Positions 34,629 to 47,125 are shown, numbered from the stretch's first letter. The stretch is DNA of 64,000 nt from Telopea speciosissima (GCF_018873765.1 NC_057922.1:10057563-10121562); one strand, 5' to 3'. Numbers and translations are program-made. Notes: generated from the sequence alone by a model not told the origin.

Positions 34629-36943
34629 AACAAGAATTGATTAAAGGGTACAAAAGATACCCAACAAAATTGAGATCCAAATCTAACTTATCTATCTCCA
34701 CAAACCCTAGAATTCTCCACAGTCAATCCAATTTTAAATCGGAAACAAGATTCAACTACCTGAACCAACAAAATGACCCCATCAACACCAGCATAAAACT
34801 ACCCACCACCAACAGCGACGACAACAACAACAACAATAGCAAATGCTAGAAGCCTTAAAAATAACAAGCCCTCCTTATGAAAATAAAATTGGAAGATTGG
34901 CACCTGGAGATGAAATGGGCACTTTTCAGATTCTTCATCAATGAAATGGGTACCTTTCAGATTCTTCAAATCATGTGCCCAAGACAACTTGCATGGCTCA
35001 GAGGCAGATAGAGAGAGAAGGACAAATCACAGTGAAATTAAAATTAAGGTATAATCATAAAAAACCTACAGAAATTATAGAAGAAAAAAAATCTCGGAGC
35101 ATGAACAGGAACGAGAAGTAGTTCCTAAATCAATATTGACGACAATCAGTCCTCCCTTTCCCTCGTTTCAAACGAAAGGAGTGATTATTTTGCTGAAAAA
35201 GGCCAAAAGCAGAGAAACAAATATAATTTTTTTTTCTTTTTTAGTAGAACAAACAAATATAATATTAAAGTAAGCAAAGCAAGCATTAAGATAATTTTTT
35301 TTGGGTTTTCCCCCCCCCCCCTCTCTCTCTGTCTCTCTCTCTCTCTCCAGAGAGTGGCCAGCTAATACTGGACAGAACTTTAAGTTGAAGCCAAAAGCTC
35401 CAACAGTAGTGCAAAGACTTGACCATATTCCATCTTTGGTTTAAGGGCAAGAGAACGCTAATTAAGGGATTAAGGTTAATTGACACATGGCAAATGATTA
35501 TCGGATGGAGTGATGGACCCCACCTAAGAGTTGTAGGATGGGGTGATAATAGCCATTGATTGCATATATTGATGAGTTTTGGTGATAGACTTTTACAGTG
35601 GTGGGCCCGTAGCTTTAGCAAGATGTAACACATGTTCAACTCTGTACTTTTTGAAAGGACCACTAGTGGACTGGGGTTTCTTTTGTCTGAATAGCTCAGA
35701 GCAACTGAGGAAGCACGTGGAATGGGCTGCTGGGGAGTGGGTCTGTTACAGTCGAAGACGAAGTGCGAACAAAAAGCGATAAAACTACTTTAGCTATCCG
35801 CCAAAGTAGAATCTGGCTGTGCTTGAGTCCATTTTGTGAATGAAAAGCCCAAGCCCAAGTCCAAGACCAAACCCAAGTTCAAGCCCAAGCACAAGTCTAA
35901 AACAAATTTTCCAAGAAAAATAATTAAAGAAAATCTCAAATATTTGGAAAAAGATCTCTACTTGGTGGTGTTTCCTATGTCCTCTCATAGGGCACCATGA
36001 GATGATGCCTCTGCCCCTTGGGTAGATACCTAGGCATGCTCATCTATTGGCCCAGACGCTTGTGTAAAGATCAAGCGACCAAATAAAGATCTCTTGCCAC
36101 AAATATTATTAAGAAATAAAATAACATGATACAATTACACATGATTTCCAAATTTAGCCTAATTATGTGATAGGTATCAATTGATTTTTAATATGTTACC
36201 AAATCAGGAGTAGATTTGGATGGCCTAGACTCCAACGTAAACCATCCTAAATGTGTGGTACGGGGGGAACCTATCCTCATGTTGTGCATGATTAAGGTGT
36301 AGAAATTCCAAAACACATGGTAGTTGTCCAGTTTAAGGGTGTCAATTTTAGGCCTGCAACGGATTGAGCTCGATCGAAAAAATCGAAATCGGGCCGACCT
36401 ATTCGTTAAACACGTCGGGCTCAAGCTTGGGCCGAATACTATTCGGTTGTTCTTGGTTTGGAAGTCCAACGTGACGGTCACTCGACTGAGACTGATCGAT
36501 TAAGAGCTTGATTCACTCCGGCACGTTTAAAGCCCATTTGCGCTTGGAGCCCATTTAGAGTCCCTTTACTTAGCCTGACACTTTTAAAGCCCGTTTAGAA
36601 TCTCTTAACTCAGCCCGACATTGTAAAGGATTTCCCCTCTGTTTCTTTCCTTTTTGCTTTCATTATATAAGACGAAATTTTGCTGCTACATTTGTAGTTG
36701 GAATGAAAATAGGATCTTAAAGGATATTTTAGAAAATATTAAAATCTAGGAGGGTATTTATGAATCAAAAAGGGAAGTGAATTATTCCATTTTTTTGACT
36801 GCTAACCCTGTAAAAGGAACATTCTTTCTACAAGTATAGCAACAAATTTTTTTTCGGGCAGTTTTATGCACCACCAAGCATACAATTTTATTGACAAATT
36901 GGAAGAGAAAAAGAAAGAGGGAAGGCAGAGACTATTCCATTTC
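34629..36943. other. F-box gene 5' flank and adjoining spacer
   Basis: 34908-34967 contains a short tandem duplication around GAAATGGG(C/T)AC(C/T)TTTCAGATTC. A C10 run followed by (CT)n at 35311-35347 reads as GA-rich on the F-box strand about 700 bp upstream of its ATG, a common plant core-promoter or leader signature. From 36333 a repeat starts with AGGGTGTCAATTTTAGGCC and contains CGGGC/GGGCCGA motifs, a one-ended relative of the element at 38312-39033. Confidence 0.5.
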
Positions 36944-37114
36944 CATGGCTTGGCGCTCCAAATGGTGTTACCTAATCTGCCGACCAGAAAATTTTTATCT
37001 TTTATTTATTCACAAAAAGGGTCTTCTTAATTTCTTATCATTATTATTTGCTCTAATGATGATGATTATGGGAACCGCACTAATGATAATCCATGGAACC
37101 ACAACCACTCCATA
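36944..37114 (+). CDS. Possible small membrane peptide ORF (56 codons), doubtful
   Basis: An ATG in fair context (TTCCATGGCTTGG) opens a short frame with a single hydrophobic stretch, LLNFLSLLFALMMMIMGTAL, and ends HGTTTTP. No homologue or domain is recognised, and an AT-rich random ORF of this kind is not surprising. Listed only because of the clean membrane segment and the GA-rich stretch just upstream. Confidence 0.12.
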
Positions 37115-38029
37115 GTCCATACCAATCAAAGCTTTCCGTTATATTGGATTATCAAAAGTTTAAGTTCACATTGACAACGACACGCAATTAATATAACTGT
37201 AAACTAATTCCTCCATGAGAGAAAAATAAACCTTTAATTAAATCATTATATATTTAAATAATTGGTCCTAATCGATTGGCCACTTATTTGATAGGAATTA
37301 TTCTTCTACCTGTGGCTGTGTTACATCAATTAAGTTCTGTTTTATGGTATGAATATATGATCAAATCAAGATGGTTTTCCTTTCTATGGAGATTATTGCT
37401 TGTTTATAAAGCTAAAATATTGATTTGATGGTTAAGATCTTTTCACTACCATTCATTGGTCTACAAAGTTCAAATTTCAAACACTAGACAAGAGTGTGTC
37501 TATCCAGGGAGGCCCAATAGTGGTATCTCTCCAAGGGAAGCCAAAACAAAAAATTAGACATTATCGGCACCGAATAGACATTGGACGACACCCATTGAGG
37601 TGTCGCCATCGCCAACGACAACCCGACTGGCACCGGACCGACGCGGGTGAGACATGTCAAGAGTCAAACAAAGAGTGTGTTGTCTGAGATAGGTTCCTGA
37701 CAAACCCCAACAACATTAGCTCTCTGTCCAGCACTTGATGCACAGGAATGACTCCAAATTCATCACTCCCAGGCCCTTGCAATAGGCAATACCAACACTT
37801 AGTAGTGGACCTTTATATGTTAGGGATGATGGATTCAATGTGAAGAAGACTCCTATGTGCATGTTTGTCTAGGCTCTTGCTTCTAATCTTCTTGGATTCT
37901 AATGAGAATTGAGAATCCTGTATTTGATATTGCAAAAGCAAAATTTAATGATTCTACTTAGGGAGTGCAAGAAGCTTCCTATTCAATTCTCAAATTTTAT
38001 GCCTATGGTGGAACTAAAAACTGGACCAG

Positions 38030-38163
38030 GATCCTCTGCAGAACCGTCGGGTGTGCGGTGCACATCTTGCGGCACAGCAAAGGCCATATGGCACACATGG
38101 CATATATGGCCTCTGCTCTGCCGCAGGATGTGCATCGCACACCTGGCGGTACTGCAGAGGATT
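38030..38163. mobile_element. Long near-perfect hairpin (foldback MITE)
   Basis: Left arm from GATCCTCTGCAG through GTGTGCGGTGCACATCTTGC to GGCCATATGG; the right arm reads the inverse, ending ACTGCAGAGGAT. By eye about 53 of 62 positions pair, with only a few bases of loop. Transcripts from either strand would form a roughly 60-bp stem. No target duplication was identified with confidence. Confidence 0.75.
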
Positions 38164-38311
38164 TTTATCCCTAAAAATTCCAGGTTCAATCCTATACCTC
38201 TTGGTTTATATTTCTTCTCCTCTAATGATTCTGGATTAAAAAGCCAGCCAAAAAAAAAAACACAACCTTTTTGTCTCTCCATCCAGCTTCTTCTACCTTC
38301 AAGCCTAGAAT

Positions 38312-39033
38312 ATAGGTGTGTCAACCGGTCGGGCTCGGTCAGTTCTAGTCGGGCCTAATCAGGCTCCACCAAGCTCAAGCCTTGTATTGTGACTGCCCGT
38401 TTATTTAATCGAGACACACTTGGATGGGCTCGGGCTATAATCGGGCTATTAGAATCGGGCCTTAACTGAGCTAATAGGATGATGTTCATTATTTGTTCAT
38501 CTTAATCAATACATTATCCATTAATTAAAGAATAACTTGATCATCAAGGTTTCCTTCCTAGATGTTTCTTATGGTGTAAAGAAATAGCACACGAGGCCTA
38601 ATCATGTTTTTTTTTTTTAAAAAGACATGAAAAGTAAAATTACTAGAACACCTTATGATGCCTTTTTCTTTTGTCTCGTTGCATAGCAATGATTCGACAA
38701 TAGAATTTACGTATGGAGCAATCAACCCAAGGCTTAAAAATAATAATCAGTTGCTCTAATCTGTCCAAAACATCTTTCTAGTTCTGCCCTCAACTACTCA
38801 TTCAATCAACTTATTTAGTAGAAATGTATTTTAGGGTAAAATGGGAATTTCAAACAATCTTAAATGAGTTGGGCTAGATCAGGCCTGGAATCGGTTGGTC
38901 CGATCGGCCGCCCGATGGGCTCAGACCCCACATCAGAACCGTCCAATTATTAAAAGTGTCAGGCTTAGTGTTGGGCTTTAATCAGGCAGGCTCAGTTGGG
39001 TTTGCCAGGCCGGCTTGGAATTGACACCCCTAC
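38312..39033. mobile_element. Repeat element with GGTGTGTCAA...TTGACACCCC ends
   Basis: The left end reads ATAGGTGTGTCAACCGGTCG and the right end, inverted, GTAGGGGTGTCAATTCCAAG. Both ends continue inward into CGGGC/GGGCT-rich sequence. Together they bracket 0.72 kb with an AT-rich centre. This end motif is widespread in plant hAT-like MITEs. The target duplication is unclear (AGAAT on both sides). Confidence 0.55.
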
Positions 39034-40200
39034 CAGAATCTAGGTACAAGCAAGAGTGGATCCAAACAAGTAGTTTCAATGTAAAGTTAAAATAATGTCT
39101 TCTTAGGCCTTTAACCTGGATTGTCCCTCAACAAGAACCTTTTCAATTCTGGCTGTTTACAGGGATTATGTTGATACATATAGTTAAGATTTGCAGTTGT
39201 GCTTCAAGTCCACTTGATTTGATTTAGATATTTGACCGACCATGATGTATTGGAGACTTTGTAATAATACCTTTGAAAGTTTCAACTTTGTAACTAGTAA
39301 AGAAGGTTTCATCTTTCCATGTGCTTCCTCACTTTAAGGTTGAAATTTAAAAGAAAAGGGCATCATACTTACAAAGACCTAGACCTCTTTTGTGGTAGGT
39401 GGGGATAGAAGTGTGGATTGGGTTAAACTAGGCATGATATTCATTTCAAACTCAAACCTCTCTTGTTTATTTCTTGGGTTGGAAATAATTAAATTTAGTA
39501 TAAGTATGTTCTCCATACCCATCCTATATATATTGAGACATTGAAAAACCGCCAATCCTGAAGAACACTTGTTAAGTACATTGGTTTGATACATCTGGAG
39601 GTAGGTGTGGGGTCCTAGGAGGGCAAAGGATTGACTCTCCTATCTTCACTTTGTGCCAAAAAAAGCGCTCCCTTTCCCGTCTCTCCTCCCTCACTTGTGG
39701 AGTAACATGGTATAGGATATTTTTCCATACAACCCCCCCCCCCAAAAAAAAAACGAAGAGTACATAAATTTAAGTTTTGCCACTTCTAGATTGACCTCAT
39801 AAATCCATCTACTCTTAAAGCATCATTTGGATGTAAAATAACTTGAATTAGTGATTAATTCTCCATGGTCATGGTTGAAATAGGCATGCTTATGAACCCT
39901 TGACCAAGAAACGCTTTTAAGCTTTTCTTGTACTTAGAAGGGGGGGGGGGTTGGTATCTTGGGAACATCTTTGAGTTGCTCTTAGGGTTGTCCGCCTGTG
40001 ATTGTATTATTGTATATACCATTCTTTTTTTCTTTTCTCAATAATTTAGGCGATATACATTAAAAAAACAAACAAAAGAAGAAACATTCTAGATAAGGAC
40101 TAAGTTTCCATCCAACCATAGAGAACGGTTCACCCAATATGTTCCAAAATATCCTACCGATACCCTTTCCTGTCCCATTATGAATGGGATCCTGAGTGGA
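39034..40200. other. Intergenic spacer
   Basis: AT-rich with homopolymer runs: C10/A9 near 39729-39752 and G10 near 39941-39950. No recognised gene. 39990-40060 ends in TCTTTTCTCAATAATTTAGG followed by an A-rich tract, which may be another short LINE tail. Confidence 0.45.
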
Positions 40201-40202
40201 GG

Positions 40203-40375
40203 GAAACTCGGTCCCTCTAGAGAATTACCTTACCGTAGGATAAGTTGATTTTTTTAAGGCAGGCTAGAGAATTACCTTACCTTAGGATAAGTTGCTTTCC
40301 TGAATGTCAATGGGTAAGGTACTTCTCTAGTCCTTAAGGAAAGCAACTTATATCCTAGGGACTATAGAGAGGTTA
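40203..40375. repeat. Compound direct and inverted repeat (foldback-like)
   Basis: CTAGAGAATTACCTTACC occurs twice in direct orientation (from 40217 and from 40264), each followed by GTAGGATAAGTTG or TTAGGATAAGTTG, and once inverted (GGTAAGGTACTTCTCTAG). GGATAAGTTGCTTTCCT is also mirrored by AGGAAAGCAACTTATATCC. The arrangement can fold into alternative hairpins. Confidence 0.7.
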
Positions 40376-41164
40376 TATACTATGCAAAAAAATCTATATA
40401 CTATTTATTGGCCAATTCTATGGTGGAACTTGGGGAGCCATTGCATAATGCTCCCCTTCAATATGTTTCATATATCATCTTTCAACCAAAATAGTAAACA
40501 TGAATAAAGAAAAGGTTAAAACATTTGGTAATTAAGTAGAAGAGATCAAGACAATTATAGTTTGGATATTGGGTGCGATGCGTCAAACCCAAATACCCTT
40601 CTAAAGATCATAAGCCTAATAATTGCATACTATCTGACTAATGTGGAACTAAATCGATCCCTCAATTCGTAACCATGGAACTACACTCACTGCATCAATA
40701 ATAAAACTTTCTACCAAATTAATGTGATATTTCATATTAACTTATAACCATATTTATAGGTCGTTCGATCATTGTCCTAAATTGGAAACATTAGGCATCG
40801 ATCTATATGAACTAGACTCTATAGTGGACCACAATCCAAAACCTAGCTAGAGAAGGACAATCTTCATTGGACAATTATTATTTCCCAAAGCTTTGGACCA
40901 CTGATTAAAACGGTACTAACACATATGTATAGTTGATGGCTTCTTAACAATAAAATATGTCAAATAATTGAATGGTCACCAACTAGAACACTCTAGGATC
41001 CTGATAGTTCTTCATCTCACCTACCCTACTTGATGGTGGAGATCGAATGGAGATGCTTTTTGCATTGCATTATGATTAATTGGTTTTTAGCAGGTAATTA
41101 ATATTGATTAATACGTGCACTTCAAAGCCCAAATATAGATCACAATGGCAGCAAAATTTTATGC

Positions 41165-41174
41165 CCTTTTTAGG
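41165..41174. promoter_or_regulatory. CArG box, CCTTTTTAGG
   Basis: A perfect CC(A/T)6GG site about 396 bp upstream of the PI start codon. MADS-domain dimers bind this motif and B-class genes maintain their own expression. A near match, CCAAATAAGA, lies at 41395-41404. One perfect 10-mer may occur by chance, so function is inferred only. Confidence 0.45.
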
Positions 41175-41569
41175 GTTAGAAATTGACAATTGATTTTGAT
41201 TTGATGGTTAAGCTCTTGTCATTTCTAGGGTTAGGGGCTCAAAAACCCAAGACAAGACAAGCTGAGAGATAAGTGTAATACCTTAAGTTGGACAAATATG
41301 AGGTATATACAAGGGATAAAGCAGCGTTTTATTAAGAAGGAAATGAGAGTAAACAAAGGGTTAAAAGAGAGTGGCTTTTGGCTTTGTCAAAACCCCAAAT
41401 AAGAACAATCCCTTCTGAACCACTCAGAAAGTGTCTTCATTTCTAACCTATAGTGGAAGTGCAAGGTCTCTCTCTCTTGCTTTACTTCCTTTCTTCTCTT
41501 CTGTAAACAAAGGTAGAAGAAGAAAGATAACAGATTTCAGAAAATTGAGTTGGGTTTTGAGTTGAAGAG

Positions 41570-43554
41570 ATGGGGAGGGGTAAGATTGAGATCAAGAGGA
41601 TTGAGAACTCAACAAACAGGCAAGTTACATATTCAAAGAGGAAGAATGGAATCATGAAGAAAGCCAAGGAGCTCACTGTGCTTTGTGATGCAAAAGTTTC
41701 TCTTATACTCTTCTCTAGTTCTGGGAAGATGTCAGAGTACCGTAGCCCTTCTGTCTCGTATGTATATTGTTTTCCTTTCTAGGGTTTCTTCTACACCTTT
41801 TGAAGTTTTTATATAGGGTTTCTTCTGCTTCTTGTTCATCATATTGACTCGCTCTCTGGGGAAATGTGTTTTGATGAAGAAGAATGTCAGAAATCTTGGA
41901 CAAATACCATAAGTATTCAGGAAAGAAGTTGTGGGATCCTAAACATGAGGTCGGTTTCTTCTTCTTCTTTTTCTTTCTAGCATGTTAGATTGTTCCATCA
42001 ATAGATCTGCAAATGAAGCTCTCTCTCTCTGACTACCCAATATTTATCTCTTTTTTGGTTGCTTTAATGGAGAAAAAAATCTAAGTGGGTGTGCTGCTTG
42101 AATGGGTTTTCAGTGAATATAGCTTTAAATCAAATGCTACTCTCTCTCTCTCTCCATATATTAATGAAAAACTATATGGGTATTCCATAGTTACTCAGCA
42201 ACGAACTGGACAGGATAAAGAAAGAGAACGACAACATGCATATCGAGCTAAGGTCCTCTCTTTCTTATTTTTTTTTTTGGTTTTCTCAATTGGAGCTTTT
42301 GTTCTGCAAGTAACTAATTAAATTTGTTCAGGCACCTTAAAGGTGAGGATGTCAACACACTGCATCACAAGGAGCTTGCAACCATAGAAGAAGCTCTTGA
42401 AAATGGTCTCACCAACGTTCGTGCCAAAGAGGTAAGTCAGTGCTGGTAGTTCTTTCTAGCTAGGGTTTTGCTTATATGCATTCCATGAATTCCAAGAGGA
42501 GTTATTCTACTGGGATTCATGGAAAAGTGCTCCATAAAATAGTGGATTCACTATATAATTTTCTTTATAAGCCCTTAAAAAAGAATAACCAAGACAGTAC
42601 CTGATCTCTCTCTCTCTCTCTTCTCTTTGTCATGACAGATGGAGATCTTCAAAATGCTTAAGAAAAATGTATGTAAAAGATCAAGACAAACCCATTAGGG
42701 TTCTTGAGAAAGAGGAAAGATTAGCCACTTGCCTAACTTTGTGTTTCTTGTTAAAATACTGCAGGAGAGAATACTTGAGGAAGAGAATAAGCGTCTTAAT
42801 TACATCTTGGTATCAAAATCTCTCTCTCTCTCTTTCTTGATCTGTTGATAACTAGAGGGTTTCTCTTTTCTCCCTATTAATATATTGATCTTTCAACAAG
42901 GATTAAGATAATTGTGAGTTGAATAAACTAGTCCATGCTGCATCTTACAGTTAGTGTTAGGGATACGATGTCTTGTTTTCTATCGCTTATATAAATGGAT
43001 TGATTCTGAGGGGCCATTAAGAGTGTTTCCATAAGATTCCTGTATAGGGTTTCGTTATAAATTTTTAGCTGAGGGTTCTCTCTAAGGATTAGTGGTTCTA
43101 ATCCTTTTCTCCTTTGATAGTGGAGCACATCTCATCTTTTTTCTTTTTTTTTGGGGGGGTAAGGATCTCATCTCACCATGGACGTAAACAATCTTGTCGA
43201 ACCACATAAATCTTTGTATGCATTGTGTGATTGTTTGTTAGTGGTTTCCATTATTTTCTGCATCATTTTAGGTTCTCCATTTTTACCATCATACAGTGAG
43301 AGTAAGCTCAAACTTTATCATTTACCAATCACTTGGATTTATCTTCCCTCTTTTGGTTTGGAGACTTGATTAGTTTTCCTCTTGTTTACATTTATTTTAT
43401 TGTTTTGCAGCATCACCAACAAATGGCAATGGATGGTTGTGTGAGGGAGGTGGAGAATGATTATCATCACAGAGGAAGAGACTACCATCATTCTCAGATG
43501 CCTTTTACCTTTCGTGTGCAGCCAATCCAACCTAATTTACAGGAGGCCAAATAG
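41570..43554 (+). CDS. PI: PISTILLATA / GLOBOSA B-class MIKC MADS-box transcription factor
   Basis: Petal and stamen identity factor that acts as an obligate heterodimer with AP3/DEF proteins on CArG boxes. Seven exons: 41570-41757 (188 nt), 41883-41949 (67), 42191-42252 (62), 42332-42431 (100), 42639-42668 (30), 42765-42809 (45), 43411-43554 (144); together 211 residues. The lengths of the first six fit the canonical PI pattern and fix the acceptors. The MADS domain (residues 1-57) starts [35 protein letters not shown] is the I/K junction, and the K domain follows ([41 protein letters not shown]). The C-terminal PI motif [15 protein letters not shown] is intact. CT-rich leader around 41468-41515. 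No defect seen. Confidence 0.97.
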
Positions 43555-43860
43555 AAGAATTGCTCATTTCTAGCTTACACTAGAAAAGCTTTCTAGGCCG
43601 TTGACAATAATAATAATATTATCTTTGTTTAAACAAGAAGCTAAGCAAACTTTGTAACAGTGTATGGCTACATGATCGATTTGTAGACTAATACTTTATA
43701 TTAACGGATTGATGTTTCTTATAACATTGGTGTTGTGATCTTTTCTGTAGTACTGGTGAAGATGTTCTTCACTGTATTCTTGTGAATATATATAGCTATA
43801 AAAGCTGCTCTGCAGGTGTGAGATTTATGTTTGGGAATGTAAGGATCTAGAAATTTGAGC

Positions 43861-43992
43861 TGTGTTTGGTATCCATTATCAACGTAGAGTTTAAGTCTAG
43901 AATGCATTCTGAAGTGGGAAAATATAGTAGAATCAGGTTTCAGAATGCGTTCAAGACCTAAATTCTCTTCGAAGGATAGTAACCAAACACAA
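43861..43992. mobile_element. Short MITE with TGTGTTTGGT ends in the PI 3' flank
   Basis: The left end TGTGTTTGGTATCCATTATC is mirrored at the right by GATAGTAACCAAACACA; an inner inverted pair (GAATGCATTCTG and CAGAATGCGTTC) extends the symmetry. It starts 307 bp after the PI stop codon. A further half-copy (ATGCTACCAAACACAAAC) lies near 44131-44148. Confidence 0.6.
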
Positions 43993-44149
43993 CCTTTGTT
44001 TTCATGGTTTAGCATAACAATCCACCGTCATTTCATGATCCACTATCTTAATAACAGTACTACCCAATGCTGATCCTTGAATGATAAAAGTGGTTATTGT
44101 TATCGTCCGACCTAGAATGCATTCCAAGAATGCTACCAAACACAAACTT

Positions 44150-46150
44150 AATAAATTTTTTGTTTCATTTAATGGTCTTTGGACTAGAGGTCCATAAATG
44201 GGTGGTGACCATGATTTTGGTTTCTCCGCTTGCAAGCTTAAAACCTAAATCTTGATGGGCAATGTATGGAAAAAGAGTCACCTTGATGCCAAAGTGCTAT
44301 TTTCCTCCCATATGAGGTTCTTTAGTTTCTCTCTCGTGCTTTGATCATCTGAGGCTTATATGAATAATATCATTCTCTGAATCGCCATTAATGTTTCATA
44401 CACATTCCTCCCCACCACACAGCTGGCGTCATGGGAAACCATCTTCCATCATGTGTATAGTGTACGTTTAATTACCTTCTTAGAACCAACACGCAGGAGC
44501 TTATCCATGATCAAAGATCTTGTACACATGTCCACCAATAGAATTTCAACATAAAAAATATTGATGCACCAGAAAAAAAAAACGTAAGAAATCTTGTTTT
44601 TTCTTTTTTGTTTAAACATATATAATGGCAAAATAAGGCTTATTTTGTGGACACCACTTAAACTGCCACATGGTTTTTTTTTTGGGTTTATAACTACCAT
44701 ATCGTAGATATAGGGTTCTCCTAGTGAAGCTAGGCCAACTAGGTGCCTATATATTAAGAACCCATCTATACCTACATATCTCTCTCTCTCTCTCTCTCTC
44801 TATAGTTGCAAAGAGATGCATTGAATCATATTGTCTTTGGTAAATGTTGCAAAGAGATACATGCAAACTCTGACAGGCCAGGGCAGATTGCAAACTGCTT
44901 CAATGGGGTGCAAGGAGAGGAAAAAGAGTTTGAGTTTAAGGAGACATCAAATGAATTAGAAAATGATCCAATAATATTGTCAAGTTAGAGGAGAGGAAAG
45001 ATCCATTTTGAACATAGTTTTTACTTGTCAAATTTGGTGGCATATTTCAATTGTATAGTTCATTCTATACAAGACTGTCCCGCATAGTTTTCCAATGATT
45101 CTTGTAAAGTTAACAAAGGGTTTTTAAATGTGTAGAATGGGCTTGTTCTTTTTTACAAGAAATATAAGTTGACTCTCTTCCCTATAATTTAAAAAAATGC
45201 AGTAGTTTTCTGTCCAAGAGTGTGGCCTATGCCATCAGTCCCATGTGTCTCTCTCTTTCTCTCTCTCCTCTTCAAAACAAGGGGCAAAGGTGTCTTTTCA
45301 TGTGGGGAGGAGAGAGATAGACTCATGGGAGTGCTAGGGTAGCTAGGTCACACTCCCGAACAGAACAGAGTTCTTTTTCCCAACAACAAAAAAAAAAAAG
45401 GCATTAAATTTATCGAACTAACATCACATTGATATATTGTCTCATCGAGATCCAAATCAAATTATGATGTTTTTTTTTTGTTAATAAATGTGCTTTAATT
45501 CCTCAAGTCTTTATTCTTTAAGGTTTGCACTCTATCCCGGGTAAAGCCATAATAGTCTGGTCAATTTTTATTTGCACATATATATGACAAATGATCCAAA
45601 TCCCACTTCTTTTTGCTAAGTTTTTTTTTTTTTTTTTTTTTTTTTTTCATGACTGATGTAGTCATCATAATATATTACTCAATTAGTTGACAATTTGAGA
45701 TCAAAAAACTAGAATCATTTATGCTAATTGTACATACAAATATATTAGCAATTTTCTGAATGGAGCTTGGAAACTTCATTTTATTGGTCTGATCAAGTCA
45801 ACTATAAATTATTCTAATAGATAATATTAATATTGATCCCTTAGAAAAGTTGCTCTACTTAATAATTCTACTTCACACTTCAAATGTTATAGTTCAATCA
45901 TTTTTTGTTGTTTTATTGAGCGAAATAGAGGATATCTCAATTGGGGATCGGAAGAGAATGGAAATCCTATATGATCCAATATATCAGACAAGCCACACTA
46001 TACATCAAATCAAACTGCTTCTTCCTCTATGGGACCACTTAGAACACTATTAGACATTAAAGATTGTACGATGATATGGATAATATGATCATTAAATTTT
46101 GAATCTTAGTGGAATTATCAATGGCAGTCATGTTTTTGTAGAATCGTTAT
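44150..46150. other. Intergenic spacer with simple repeats
   Basis: AT-rich. (CT)n microsatellite at 44779-44802, CT-rich block at 45248-45270, and a long T run at about 45619-45648. No recognised gene; the small ORFs near 44806 and 45850 lack family features. Confidence 0.5.
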
Positions 46151-46154
46151 CGTC

Positions 46155-46318
46155 TCCTGTTCCCTGCCTGAACATGATCGTCCGGTCCCCTCATAGGGGG
46201 TGCAAAATGACGACCTAACCCCCTGCTCGAACACACTAAACGAGGGAGGTTAAGTCGTCATTTCGCGCCCCCTATGAGGGAACTAAACGATCCTATTCGA
46301 GCAGTGAATAAGACAGGA
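46155..46318. mobile_element. Foldback MITE with about 70-bp inverted arms
   Basis: The left arm runs from TCCTGTTCCCTG through CCCTCATAGGGGGTGCAAAA and ATGACGACCTAACC. The right arm is its near-inverse, ending TAAGACAGGA. The core CCCTCATAGGGGG is itself nearly palindromic. Loop of about 15-20 bp. GC-rich against an AT-rich background. Target duplication not resolved. Confidence 0.7.
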
Positions 46319-47125
46319 TAAAACTTATGTTTTTGTGCCACATGGTTTGTGCAGAAGATCTCTCTCTCTCTCTCGGTTTAGCCATGCAAATAGTCCATTG
46401 TCAATGCAATTTCGCTTAGCAACTAAATTTTTTTTGAAGTTCTTGTCCTTTCTTTTAAGCAATAGTGAAAAATTATTTTTATTTATGGGTTAGGGCTTTA
46501 GAATTGAAACTTGTTAGATGGAAAAGAGATGGCTTGTGCAACAAGTTGGAACTGATTCATATTCATATCATTGGTTTTTATCCATGTCCATAAAGCAATA
46601 ATCAGTTTTACATTGTAGATTCATGACATTGATAGGACCAAATTGTTGGTTGTATATTTGTTAGGAACTTAAAATTTCAGCTGTCCACAAAAATTGTCAA
46701 AACAAAGCACGTACATGTAGAATCTAATTATTGTTGACAGATCATGGTTTGAAATTCTTATTGGAATAAGCCAAATCAACACGGAATTGCCCAACGTTGA
46801 TTCCGATTAACCTTAATTCGTAGCACACGAGTTAGATTGAGTTTGATTGAGTTTGATTGATTTCAATTGAGTTATTGTTGAGTTGAACCGATTCCGAGAT
46901 AATTCTGACTAATTCAATTCAAAGCAACTTAGAATTGACAAAAGACTTATCGCATATCCGACTATTAGACTTTGGTTCTTAACAACGATCAATACATTTA
47001 AATGCTACACAAACAAAACCAAATGATTTCCTTCTTTGTCTTTTAAAAGATGCTAAACTAGGTGTAAATCCATCATGTTGATAGTTTGTTTTTTATAACT
47101 CATATTTGGTCAGATTTTTGTTATT
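46319..47125. other. Intergenic spacer
   Basis: AT-rich. 46780-46930 has GATTGAGTTT repeated in tandem and CGATTCC/GATTCCGA motifs similar in style to the repeat at about 8200-8420. No recognised gene. Confidence 0.45.

Noticed and set aside
35794-35988. Minus-strand ORF with GLGLGLG repeats
   Set aside because: Produced by a short AAGCCCAAG-type tandem repeat; low complexity.
37983-38358. Mirrored ORFs on both strands near 38.0-38.3 kb
   Set aside because: They exist because the region is a long inverted repeat; symmetric translations are not independent genes.
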